Assembly (NCBI GenBank): GCA_019119975.1
Contig: DWVZ01000096.1
Coordinates: 1 to 33,319 of the forward strand
Direction: 5' to 3'
Length of the DNA: 33,319 bases
Source of the DNA: Candidatus Blautia merdavium
Lineage (GTDB): Bacteria > Bacillota > Clostridia > Lachnospirales > Lachnospiraceae
Shown here in pieces: positions 17,540 to 26,134 of this stretch. Below the pieces are notes generated by a model, which was not told where the DNA came from, searched no databases, and saw only the letters and a list, made by a program, of their open reading frames with translations. A program made the translations under genes and the position numbers. Every line of letters starts with the position of its first letter. The stretch's first letter is position 1.

Positions 17540-17580
17540 GCCCGGGTAAGTATATTATTGTCAAAGAAAAATAATTATTT
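17540..17580 (-). promoter_or_regulatory. Predicted promoter/5' end of the toxin transcript, inverted copy of the antitoxin promoter region
   Basis: Minus strand TTTGACAATAATATACTTACCCGGGCAGCCGG mirrors plus-strand TTTGACATATAATATACTTAACAGGACAGCCGG (17298-17330). Confidence 0.5.
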
Positions 17581-17733
17581 TTTCAGAAATGAAACATTCA
17601 GTCACATCTGTTTATAGTTTAATTCTATCCTGAAGTTTTCAAAAAGTAAATTAAGACTTTAAGAAATTTAAAATTTATTTTTGATAAAACCAGCACGGAC
17701 GGATAATTCCGCGAAAATGTATCATTTACTGCT

Positions 17734-17779
17734 AAAAATAGCCGTTCCTGAACTTTTTAACAAGTGCAGAACGGCTATT
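17734..17779 (-). terminator. Terminator of the NCS2 permease gene
   Basis: AATAGCCGTTC / GAACGGCTATT 11-bp perfect stem; T-tract on the minus strand (GGCTATTTTTAGC). Confidence 0.8.
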
Positions 17780-17800
17780 GAGTTCACGCTGTGCGATTCA

Positions 17801-19144
17801 TTACTTCTTTTCTTCCTTCGGCAGGACCAGATTCAAAAGGATCGCCATAATCGTTGCCATGACTACAGGTGATTTTCCGAAGATCATAGTCACCCATTCC
17901 GGGAAGTTTGCCAGCGCCGCAGGAGCCTGTGTGATCCCCATGCCCAGAGCAACAGAAAGTCCTACAATGGAAGTGTTGCGGTAATTCATCTCCTGCCTCA
18001 GGATCAGCTTGATCCCAGTCATAGCGATCGAAGCAAATACAGAAATGGTAGCGCCGCCTAAGACGCACTGCGGAATGGTATTCAGCAGCGCAGAAAACTT
18101 CGGAACAAAGCCTGCGATCATCAGGATCACAGCAGCAAGCCCCAGGACACAGCGGTTGACTACCTTTGTCGTGGTCACGATGCCTACATTCTGGCTGTAA
18201 GTAGCAGTCGGCAGACCGCCGAAAACAGCGCCGATGATGTTGCTGATACCGTACATCATAATGCCGCCCTGAAGTTCTCTGTTTTTCGGCTCACGGTTCA
18301 TACTTCCCACTGTAGTAGCGGAGAAGTCGCCGATCGCCTGAATGGAATTGATGCCAAAGAGCACACCGATGGCAATGCAGGCAGAAGGTTCAAATTTCAC
18401 AGAAAAATGAAGAGGCTTAGGAAGCTGAAAATATCCGGCAGAAGCCACGTCGCCGAAATTTACCATGCCGAAACATGCTGCAAGAGCATAGCCTGCAATA
18501 ATACCGATCAGGATAGATGCCAGCTTTACGGTGCCTTTGGTAAAGTGGTTCAGCACCGTTACTACTGCAAGGGTAAAAAATGCCACAAGCCAATTCTGCC
18601 AGGAACCGTATTCCGGATTGGATGTTCCCCCTGCCATATAATTGATCGCAGTAGGGTACAGGGAAAGACCGATAGTAAATACAACCGTTCCCGTGACGAT
18701 CGGCGGAAACAGGACACGGATTTTGCGCACCGCAATGCCTACAATGAGAGCCACGATACCGCCTACGATCTGCGCGCCCAGTATGGTAGCAATGTCAAAA
18801 GATTCTGCGATCGCCTGCATGCTGGGCACATAGGCAAAACTGATGCCCATGATCACAGGCAGAGCAGAACCCAGCTGGAATTTTTCCGTTTTAATAAATG
18901 GAAACAGCTGCAGGAGCGTGCTGATGGCAGAGACGAACAGGGCTGCCTGGATCAGGATGATCCTGTCGGTCTCGTTAATGCCGGCAGCAGATGAAACAAT
19001 GATAGCCGGAGTGACACAGCCCACGATCATTGCCACAACATGCTGCAGGGCGAGGGGAAGCGACTGGGAAAAGCTGGGAACGCCGTCCAGCTCAAAAATG
19101 GACGCTTTTTTCGCCGGAGCTTTTGATGTACTTGAATTGAACAT
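17801..19144 (-). CDS. NCS2 family nucleobase (uracil/xanthine/urate type) permease
   Basis: 447-aa polytopic ORF; ALQHVVAMIVGCVTPAIIVSSAAG; GLPTATYSQNVGIVTTTKVVNR motif of NCS2/NAT transporters. Confidence 0.92.
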   Translation of the reverse strand: MFNSSTSKAPAKKASIFELDGVPSFSQSLPLALQHVVAMIVGCVTPAIIVSSAAGINETDRIILIQAALFVSAISTLLQLFPFIKTEKFQLGSALPVIMGISFAYVPSMQAIAESFDIATILGAQIVGGIVALIVGIAVRKIRVLFPPIVTGTVVFTIGLSLYPTAINYMAGGTSNPEYGSWQNWLVAFFTLAVVTVLNHFTKGTVKLASILIGIIAGYALAACFGMVNFGDVASAGYFQLPKPLHFSVKFEPSACIAIGVLFGINSIQAIGDFSATTVGSMNREPKNRELQGGIMMYGISNIIGAVFGGLPTATYSQNVGIVTTTKVVNRCVLGLAAVILMIAGFVPKFSALLNTIPQCVLGGATISVFASIAMTGIKLILRQEMNYRNTSIVGLSVALGMGITQAPAALANFPEWVTMIFGKSPVVMATIMAILLNLVLPKEEKK

Positions 19145-19346
19145 AATTTCCTCCTGATTTATGATTCGTTTTTTTCATGTTTTACTTTACACAATAAACC
19201 ATAGTTCTGTAAAGAGTTATAGGACAGAAATTTACACAGACTTTAAAATTTCGGCAGTCTTACTTGGGTTCCGGCTGGACGAGAGCCGGGTTTTGTAGTA
19301 ATCTTGTAGAAAAGAAAGAATAAAACGACACGGGAGAGAAGGCAAA

Positions 19347-19844
19347 ATGAAAAGAAAGAACAGAACCCGCACAGAAGTGCTTCTGGATATTAAAACACAG
19401 GCAGATGTCAAAAAGATCTTAAAAACCTACAAAGGTGCGGCAGAGATCTGCATCCGGTATTTCGGTCTGGGCGCAGGTGTGTGCTCCCTGCTTTACGGCG
19501 CAGTCCACAGACCTTTTGAACGTCTGGCAGTGGAACTGGGAATTCTTCTCCTTGCAGCAGGCATCCTCATTCCGCTGGCACTGGCGGTCCGTTCAGAAAA
19601 AGCATTGAAAAAACAATTAGGCTCCGACTGCATGGAACTGGAATATAAATATTACGAAGACTTCATGGAAATCTATTCCAGATTCCGCAAAACAGTAAAA
19701 CTGAGCAGAATCGAGTATGACGAGATTGTCAAAATGAAAAAGAAATCCTTTGGCATTGCAGTACAGTTGAAAAATAAGGGCACTTATTACATGTTCTTAA
19801 ATGAAGAACAGCAAAAACAGGCGTGGAATATTATGAATCCCTAA
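19347..19844 (+). CDS. YcxB-like hypothetical membrane protein
   Basis: 165 aa; two hydrophobic segments followed by YYEDFMEIYSRFRKTVKLSRIEYDEIVKMKKKSFGIAVQLKNKGTYYMF (YcxB-like C-terminus). Confidence 0.65.
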   Translation: MKRKNRTRTEVLLDIKTQADVKKILKTYKGAAEICIRYFGLGAGVCSLLYGAVHRPFERLAVELGILLLAAGILIPLALAVRSEKALKKQLGSDCMELEYKYYEDFMEIYSRFRKTVKLSRIEYDEIVKMKKKSFGIAVQLKNKGTYYMFLNEEQQKQAWNIMNP

Positions 19845-19962
19845 AAAAAGAAAAAAATTTTTCTGATATTTAAATTAAGAATAGAAATTCTGTTTGTACT
19901 CCATTTATCAGATGCAGGAATTATGCATATAATAACAAAAAACTGACAGGAGACAACACAGT

Positions 19963-20307
19963 ATGGATTATTCAGGATTGGGGAAAAGGATTCGGACAAT
20001 TCGTATAAGCAGAAAAATGACGCAGCAGATGTTGGGCGAGGAGACGGATTATTCGGTGCAGCATATCAGCCATGTGGAAACCGGAAAGACCAAGCTCAGC
20101 GTGGAATGCCTGTTTGACATTGCCAATGCGCTCAACGTTTCTTTAGACGAGCTGGCGTGCGGTTACGTAAATTCTGCGTCCGTTGTCCTGGACAGTGAAC
20201 TGAAAGCCATACTGGATGATTGTACGCCTCAGGAGAAAGAGGTCATCCTGGATACTGTGAAAACCTTAAAAAGAAGCTTAAAAAAGAACAGCAGCCGAAG
20301 CTTATAG
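19963..20307 (+). CDS. XRE family helix-turn-helix transcriptional regulator
   Basis: LGKRIRTIRISRKMTQQMLGEETDYSVQHISHVETGKTKLSVECLFDIANALNVSLDELACG. Confidence 0.93.
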   Translation: MDYSGLGKRIRTIRISRKMTQQMLGEETDYSVQHISHVETGKTKLSVECLFDIANALNVSLDELACGYVNSASVVLDSELKAILDDCTPQEKEVILDTVKTLKRSLKKNSSRSL

Positions 20308-20324
20308 CAGCACGGCTGCTTTTT
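20290..20324 (+). terminator. Terminator overlapping the 3' end of the XRE gene
   Basis: AGCAGCCG-N15-CGGCTGCT followed by TTTT. Confidence 0.75.
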
Positions 20325-20417
20325 CTTTGGGACGCTTCGCTGCGGCGCAAACTTTATATCCGGGCATAGTGCACAACAGGAGAAGCTTTCAAAACGGAAA
20401 TTTCTCTTTGGTTTTCT

Positions 20418-20446
20418 TTTACACAGAAGCAGTTGTAAGGTATAAT
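20418..20446 (+). promoter_or_regulatory. Predicted promoter for the DUF362 gene
   Basis: TTTACA (20418-20423), 17-bp spacer, TATAAT (20441-20446). Confidence 0.7.
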
Positions 20447-20451
20447 GTAAA

Positions 20452-20567
20452 CACTTAATGAGCACAAGCCAAAGGCGCCGTGGGAATTTAGTGAGAACAT
20501 ATGCCTGGACACTTAGCAAACGCAAGCCAAAGGCGCAGCATGGGGTCAGTGACTTGGCATAATGAAT
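20452..20567 (+). repeat. Two imperfect 58-bp tandem repeats in the 5' leader of the DUF362 gene
   Basis: Identical 14-mer CAAGCCAAAGGCGC at 20465-20478 and 20523-20536, plus CACTTA starts at 20452 and 20510 and TTAGTGA/TCAGTGA in each unit. Confidence 0.8.
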
Positions 20568-20596
20568 GGGCACAGAACGATTTGGGAGGTTGGAAA

Positions 20597-21697
20597 ATGG
20601 AAAAACATGAGATTTTAGCTGTCTATGGGACAGATTATAAAGAAATGACAAAAAGGATCCTGCAGGAAGCTGCTCTTGAAGAGAGGATTCCTTCTGCCAG
20701 ATCCAGGATCGGGATCAAACCTAATCTGGTATCCCCCTCCGAAGCCTCCTGGGGTGCGACCACGCATCCGGAGATCGTTGCCGGGATCATTGAATATCTT
20801 CAGGAAAGAGGCTTTCGCAGCCTGGTCATGCTGGAAAGCTCCTGGGTAGGGGACAAGACAGAAGACGCGGTAAAGGTCTGCGGATATGACCGTCTGTCAG
20901 AGAAATACGGAGTAGAATTTCTGGATATGCAGAAGGACCCGGCAGTTGTGCGCAGCTGCGCCGGGATGGAACTGAAACTGTGCAGGCAGGCAGAGGCATT
21001 GGACTTCTTAATCAATGTACCTGTCATGAAAGGGCACTGTCAGACAAAAATCACCTGTGCGCTGAAGAATATGAAAGGGCTGATCCCCAATTCAGAAAAA
21101 CGCCGTTTCCATTCCATGGGACTGCACAAGCCTATTGCCCATTTGGCAGCCGGGATCCGTCAGGACTTTATCGTGGTGGATAACATCTGCGGAGACTGGG
21201 ATTTTGAAGACGGAGGAAATCCTGTGGAAATGGACCGGATCCTGACAGCAGCAGATCCGGTGCTCTGCGACGCTTATGTCTGTCATTTAATGGGCTATGA
21301 GGTTTCCGAGGTACCCTACATCGGCATGGCAGAGGAATTGGGTGTGGGATGCGCGGACTGGAAAAAAGCAGATTATCGGGAGCTGAACGCGCCGGTAAAA
21401 GAAGTGCTCCTTCCCAAAAACAGAAAAGTGGTACAGCTTCAGGATGCAGTAGAAGAAGTGGAGTCCTGCAGCGCCTGCTACGGATATCTGATCCCTGCTC
21501 TGCAGCAGCTGAAAGAGGAAGGGCTCCTTTCCTGCTTTAAGGAAAAGATCTGTATCGGACAGGGATACCGGGGCAAGACCGGACAGCTGGGCATTGGACA
21601 GTGCACTGCCGGATTCCGAAACTCTGTCAAGGGCTGTCCTCCTACAGAAGCCGATATTTATAAGTTCCTGAAGGATTATATAGAAAAAAATACCTGA
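20597..21697 (+). CDS. DUF362 domain-containing protein
   Basis: Start at ATG 20597 with RBS gggagg, shorter than the ORF call; IGIKPNLVSPSEASWGATTHPEIVAGIIEYL...INVPVMKGHCQTKITCALKNMKGLIP. Confidence 0.88.
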   Translation: MEKHEILAVYGTDYKEMTKRILQEAALEERIPSARSRIGIKPNLVSPSEASWGATTHPEIVAGIIEYLQERGFRSLVMLESSWVGDKTEDAVKVCGYDRLSEKYGVEFLDMQKDPAVVRSCAGMELKLCRQAEALDFLINVPVMKGHCQTKITCALKNMKGLIPNSEKRRFHSMGLHKPIAHLAAGIRQDFIVVDNICGDWDFEDGGNPVEMDRILTAADPVLCDAYVCHLMGYEVSEVPYIGMAEELGVGCADWKKADYRELNAPVKEVLLPKNRKVVQLQDAVEEVESCSACYGYLIPALQQLKEEGLLSCFKEKICIGQGYRGKTGQLGIGQCTAGFRNSVKGCPPTEADIYKFLKDYIEKNT

Positions 21698-21752
21698 TAT
21701 TACAAAAAAACGACCAAAAGTGCGGGTGAAAAGACCGGAAACAGATAAAGGG

Positions 21753-21780
21753 TTGTATTTAAGTAAAAAATAGGTATAAT
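21753..21780 (+). promoter_or_regulatory. Predicted promoter of the polysaccharide gene cluster
   Basis: TTGTAT (21753-21758), 16-bp spacer, TATAAT (21775-21780). Confidence 0.6.
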
Positions 21781-21848
21781 GAGATTGAAGCTAATTATGA
21801 AACAGATATGAAGAAATTGTTATCAAGTTGTTATATAGGAGAACTATT

Positions 21849-23051
21849 ATGAAAGTACCATTTTCACCGCCGGACATTACAGAAGAGGAAATCGCAGAAG
21901 TCGCGGATACCTTAAGGAGCGGCTGGATCACAACCGGACCGAAGACAAAGAGGTTCGAGCAGGAGATTGCCGCCTTCTGCCATACGGAGAAAGCAGCGTG
22001 TCTGAATTCTGCCACGGCAAGCCTGGAGCTTAGCCTGCGGATCCTGGGAATCGGTCCGGGAGACGAGGTGATCACTACCGCATATACCTATACGGCAAGC
22101 TGCAGCGTGATCTGCCATGTAGGCGCCACACCGGTGCTGGTAGATACCCTGCCGGATTCCTACGACATGGACCCTCAGAAGGTAAGAGAGGCAGTCAATG
22201 AAAGGACCAAAGCCGTCATCTGCGTGGATCTGGCAGGCATCGTCTATCCATATTACGAAGAGATCTATCAGATCGCGGAAGAAAAAAAGGAACTGTTTTG
22301 TCCGTCAGGCAGGATCCAGGAGGCGCTGGGAAGAATTGCAGTTCTCTCAGACGGCGCCCATTCCTTCGGCGCTTCTTATAAAGGAAAGAAGAGCGGAGAG
22401 ATCGCAGATTTCACCAGTTTTTCCTTCCATGCAGTTAAAAATCTGACCACTGCAGAGGGCGGAGCCGCAGTTTGGAGAGCTATCCCAGGGATTTCTTCAG
22501 AAGAGATCTACAAACAGTTTATGGATCTGTCTCTTCACGGGCAGAATAAGGATGCGCTGGCAAAAACAAAGCTTGGCAACTGGGAATATGACATTGTAGC
22601 GCCTTACTACAAATGCAATATGACAGATATCATGGCTGCCATAGGACTGGTACAGCTGAAAAGATACCCGGAACTTTTGAAACGCAGAAAAGAGCTGATC
22701 GAAACTTATAACAGGGGCTTTCAGGATCTTGGCATCCAGGTGCTGGATCACTATGGGGAAGATCACAGCTCCAGCGGGCATCTGTATCTGATCAGACTTC
22801 CCGGAAGGACCAGACAGGAATGCAATCAGGTGATCACAAAGCTGGCAGAAGCAGACATTGCTTCTAACGTACATTATAAGCCGCTGCCCATGATGACAGC
22901 ATACAAAAATCTGGGATTTGACATTCAGGACTATCCCAACGCTTATCATATGTTTGAAAATGAGATCACTCTGCCGCTTCACACATGTCTGACAGATGAG
23001 CAGGTAGATTACATTATTTCTACATTTAGAAAAATCGTAAAGGAACTGTAA
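21849..23051 (+). CDS. DegT/DnrJ/EryC1/StrS family sugar aminotransferase
   Basis: Start ATG 21849 with RBS aggaga; KVPFSPPDITEEEIAEVADTLRSGWITTGPKTKRFEQEIA; SFHAVKNLTTAEGGA PLP-lysine motif. Confidence 0.93.
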   Translation: MKVPFSPPDITEEEIAEVADTLRSGWITTGPKTKRFEQEIAAFCHTEKAACLNSATASLELSLRILGIGPGDEVITTAYTYTASCSVICHVGATPVLVDTLPDSYDMDPQKVREAVNERTKAVICVDLAGIVYPYYEEIYQIAEEKKELFCPSGRIQEALGRIAVLSDGAHSFGASYKGKKSGEIADFTSFSFHAVKNLTTAEGGAAVWRAIPGISSEEIYKQFMDLSLHGQNKDALAKTKLGNWEYDIVAPYYKCNMTDIMAAIGLVQLKRYPELLKRRKELIETYNRGFQDLGIQVLDHYGEDHSSSGHLYLIRLPGRTRQECNQVITKLAEADIASNVHYKPLPMMTAYKNLGFDIQDYPNAYHMFENEITLPLHTCLTDEQVDYIISTFRKIVKEL

Positions 23052-23054
23052 GTC

Positions 23055-23753
23055 ATGTTAAAAGATTGGAACAGTCTGCCGACTTGTATGAAAAATAAAG
23101 AAACAGAAAACTATTATAACAAACTGAAACAAAAACGCGTAGCACTTGGTGTTAAGCGTTTTTGTGATGTGATCCTGGCGCTTTGCCTTACGGTTTGTTT
23201 GTCCCCGATTATGCTGGTGCTTGCCGTCTGGATCAAATTAGACAGCCGGGGTCCTGTGTTTTTCCGCCAGGAGCGGGTGACCCAATATGGGAAGATCTAC
23301 CGGATATTTAAGTTCCGCACCATGGTGGCAGACGCAGATAAAAAAGGTCCTCTGGTGACCAGGGGACAGGATTCCAGGATTACCAAAGTGGGCAATAAGC
23401 TGCGCAAATGCAGGCTGGATGAACTGCCGCAGCTTTTCAATGTTCTTGCCGGTGATATGAGCTTTGTGGGCACGAGACCGGAAGTGAAGAAATATGTGGA
23501 CTGCTACTCCGCAGAGATGATGGCAACCCTGCTTTTGCCGGCAGGCATCACTTCCAGGACCAGTATTGTCTACAAAGATGAAGACGAAATTCTGGAAAAA
23601 TACAGCAGCACCACCGATAAGACCACCGATGAGATTTATGTGGAGTATGTGCTGCCGGAAAAAATGAAATACAACCTGCAGTATCTGGAGCAGTTCAGTC
23701 TTCTGGGAGATCTGAAGGTTATGATCGACACGGTGCTGGCAGTGATCCGCTGA
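23055..23753 (+). CDS. Bacterial sugar transferase (monotopic polyprenyl-phosphate glycosylphosphotransferase)
   Basis: KRFCDVILALCLTVCLSPIMLVLAVWIKLDSRGPVFFRQERVTQYGKIYRIFKFRTM...RLDELPQLFNVLAGDMSFVGTRPE. Confidence 0.95.
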   Translation: MLKDWNSLPTCMKNKETENYYNKLKQKRVALGVKRFCDVILALCLTVCLSPIMLVLAVWIKLDSRGPVFFRQERVTQYGKIYRIFKFRTMVADADKKGPLVTRGQDSRITKVGNKLRKCRLDELPQLFNVLAGDMSFVGTRPEVKKYVDCYSAEMMATLLLPAGITSRTSIVYKDEDEILEKYSSTTDKTTDEIYVEYVLPEKMKYNLQYLEQFSLLGDLKVMIDTVLAVIR

Positions 23754-23815
23754 ATATTTGCAGAGAAAAAACGCAGAACGCAAAAACAGCTGTTTTAAGA
23801 CTATAGGAGAGTACA

Positions 23816-25030
23816 ATGAAGAAAATTGCAGTAATATCCATGGGTGTAAAACTGGATAACGAGAAGGGGTACAGCCGTTTCCGCTATATTGCAGACTTCC
23901 TGACGGATGCAGGATATCAGGTGGATCTGATCACCACCACCTTCCAGCACTGGGAGAAAGCACAGCGGGACATGGCAAAGATCAAAAAAGAAGATTATAA
24001 ATTTCGGCTGAAATTTATTTACGAACCAGGATATAAAAAGAATATAGATCTGCGCAGAGTCAGGAGCCACAGCATTGCGGCAAAAAATCTGGCAGCGCTT
24101 CTGGAAAGGGAAGGAGACTATGACCTGATCTACTGTGAGATCCCGCCCAATGACGTAGCGCTGGCAGCGGCAGAATACGCGAAAAAGAAAGGGATCCCCT
24201 TTGTACCGGATGTCAATGACCTGTGGCCGGAAGCCATGCGGATGGTACTGGACGTTCCGGTAGTCAGTGATCTGTTATTCTATCCCTTAAAGAGAGACGC
24301 GGAAAAGGTCTATTCCCTGGTATCCGGCATCATAGGGACTTCCGATGAATACCGGGACCGCCCTTTAAAAAATCAGAACCTGGATGTGCCGAAAAAGACC
24401 GTCTATGTAGGAAATGAAATCGCGGAATTTGATGCAGGCGTAAAGACCTATGCTCCGGAAATAGAGAAAGAAGAAGGAGAATTCTGGGTTTCTTACGCGG
24501 GGACCATAGGTACCAGCTATGATATCAGGACCATGGTCCTGGCAGGAAAAGAACTTTTAAACAGAGGTCTTGGAAACATCAAGATCAAGATCCTGGGCGG
24601 CGGTCCTCTGAAGGAAGAGCTGGAAACCCTGGCAAAAGAAAAAGCCTGCGCCAATGTAGAATTTGTAGGATATGCGCCCTATCCCAAGATGGCAGCCTAC
24701 CTGGCAAAATCAGACATCCTGGTGAATTCCTTTGTGAAGAAGGCGCCCCAGAGCATTGTCACCAAGATCGGCGATTACCTGGCAGCAGGAAAGCCTATGA
24801 TCAACACCTGCATGAGCCCGGAGTTTAGGGGCAAAGTCGACCAGGACGGATTCGGCATCAACATTTTGCCGGAAGATGTCAACATTCTGGCAGATGCGAT
24901 AGAAACCTTATACCGGGACGAAGCGGGAAGGGAAGAAATGGGAAGAAAAGCCCGCCGGATCGCAGAGGAACAGTTTGACAGACCCCAGTCCTACAAAAAG
25001 ATTATCGATTTAATTGAGGAGCTGACATAA
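23816..25030 (+). CDS. glycosyltransferase family 4-type protein
   Basis: 404 aa; GT-B C-terminal pattern VSYAGTIGTSYDIRTMV...IKILGGGPLKEELETLAKEKACANVEFVGYAPYPKMAAYLAKSDILVNSF. Confidence 0.88.
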   Translation: MKKIAVISMGVKLDNEKGYSRFRYIADFLTDAGYQVDLITTTFQHWEKAQRDMAKIKKEDYKFRLKFIYEPGYKKNIDLRRVRSHSIAAKNLAALLEREGDYDLIYCEIPPNDVALAAAEYAKKKGIPFVPDVNDLWPEAMRMVLDVPVVSDLLFYPLKRDAEKVYSLVSGIIGTSDEYRDRPLKNQNLDVPKKTVYVGNEIAEFDAGVKTYAPEIEKEEGEFWVSYAGTIGTSYDIRTMVLAGKELLNRGLGNIKIKILGGGPLKEELETLAKEKACANVEFVGYAPYPKMAAYLAKSDILVNSFVKKAPQSIVTKIGDYLAAGKPMINTCMSPEFRGKVDQDGFGINILPEDVNILADAIETLYRDEAGREEMGRKARRIAEEQFDRPQSYKKIIDLIEELT

Positions 25031-25031
25031 G

Positions 25032-26111
25032 ATGAACAGACCTTTTTTCAGTGTGGTAATGCCTGCCTACCAGGCAGAGAAATATCTGGGGACAGCCATT
25101 GAAAGCATTCGGAGACAAAGCTTTGAAGACTGGGAGCTTTTGATCATTGACGACTGTTCCAGCGATAAAACATTTGAAATCGCCTCAGATTATGAGAAAA
25201 AAGACAGCAGGATCCGTGTGATCCACAGAGAAAAAAACGCAGGCGTCAGCGAAGCGAGAAATCTGGGGATCACCATGGCACAGGGAAAATACCTCTGGTT
25301 CGTGGATGCAGACGACACTGTGGAGGAAACCATTCTTTCCCGGGTGTATGATTCCCTGCAGGAGAATCCGGCGAAATTAGTGGTTTTCGGTCTGGTGGAA
25401 GAATATTATTCCCAGGACGGGAAGCTGGAATATAAAAACACCAGGAAACCGCCCCGCATGCTTCTGAATACAGAAAGAGACGTGAGAAAGCAGATCATCC
25501 TGCTGGAGCAGCAGACCCTGTACGGGTATCCCTGGAATAAAGTGTACGACCTGATCTATATGAAAAATCTGGGTATCCGCTTTGAAGATTATAGGAAAGC
25601 AAAATTTATCGAAGATATTTTATTTAACATCCAATTCTGCATGGACATTGATTCCATGAACCTGTTAAGCGCGGCGCCCTACCACTATGCAAAGAGAGCC
25701 AACGAAAGTCTGACCAACGAGTTTGTACCGGAATATTACCGTCTGCACAGAAGAAGGATCGAGACGCTGTGGAAGCAGCAGAAATACTGGAAAATCGATA
25801 TGCAGAGATCCAGAAAGATCCTGGGAGGACTTTTCTGCCGCTACATCCTGTCTGCCCTGGAAAGAAACTATGACAAACGGGCTGATATTTCTTTTCTGGA
25901 AAGGCGCAGGTTCTGCAGACAGATTTTCGCAGATCCCCTGTTTCTGGAGCTGGTGCCTTACGGCAAAGCAGAGGACAGCCGGATGCTGAAAATCGCGCTG
26001 AAACTGATGCAGACAAAAAATGTAACTTTAAACCTGCTGTTTGCCTTCTGCATTCATCTGGTAAGGAGCAAGCTGCCGGTCATTTATTCAAAAGTCAAAT
26101 CAGGAAGATAG
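25032..26111 (+). CDS. glycosyltransferase family 2 protein
   Basis: FFSVVMPAYQAEKYLGTAIESIRRQSFEDWELLIIDDCSSDKTFEIA...YLWFVDADDTVE (GT-A, DXD). Confidence 0.95.
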   Translation: MNRPFFSVVMPAYQAEKYLGTAIESIRRQSFEDWELLIIDDCSSDKTFEIASDYEKKDSRIRVIHREKNAGVSEARNLGITMAQGKYLWFVDADDTVEETILSRVYDSLQENPAKLVVFGLVEEYYSQDGKLEYKNTRKPPRMLLNTERDVRKQIILLEQQTLYGYPWNKVYDLIYMKNLGIRFEDYRKAKFIEDILFNIQFCMDIDSMNLLSAAPYHYAKRANESLTNEFVPEYYRLHRRRIETLWKQQKYWKIDMQRSRKILGGLFCRYILSALERNYDKRADISFLERRRFCRQIFADPLFLELVPYGKAEDSRMLKIALKLMQTKNVTLNLLFAFCIHLVRSKLPVIYSKVKSGR

Positions 26112-26134
26112 AAAAAAATAGAGGAAATAACGAG

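Noticed and set aside
17633-17644. AGTTTTCAAAA, an 11-bp match to the DUF1836 spacer palindrome, upstream of the toxin gene
   Set aside because: Only part of the palindrome in a very AT-rich stretch; chance is likely.
18407-18994. 195-aa plus-strand ORF inside the NCS2 permease
   Set aside because: Antisense to a strong membrane-transporter CDS; translation rich in Cys/His/Arg without domain similarity.
19145-19300. Possible purine riboswitch upstream of the NCS2 permease
   Set aside because: An ATGG and a CCGGCT/AGCCGG hairpin are present, but the conserved purine-aptamer core (three-way junction with TATA...CCTGATAATATGG...GTTTCTACC) is not recognisable.
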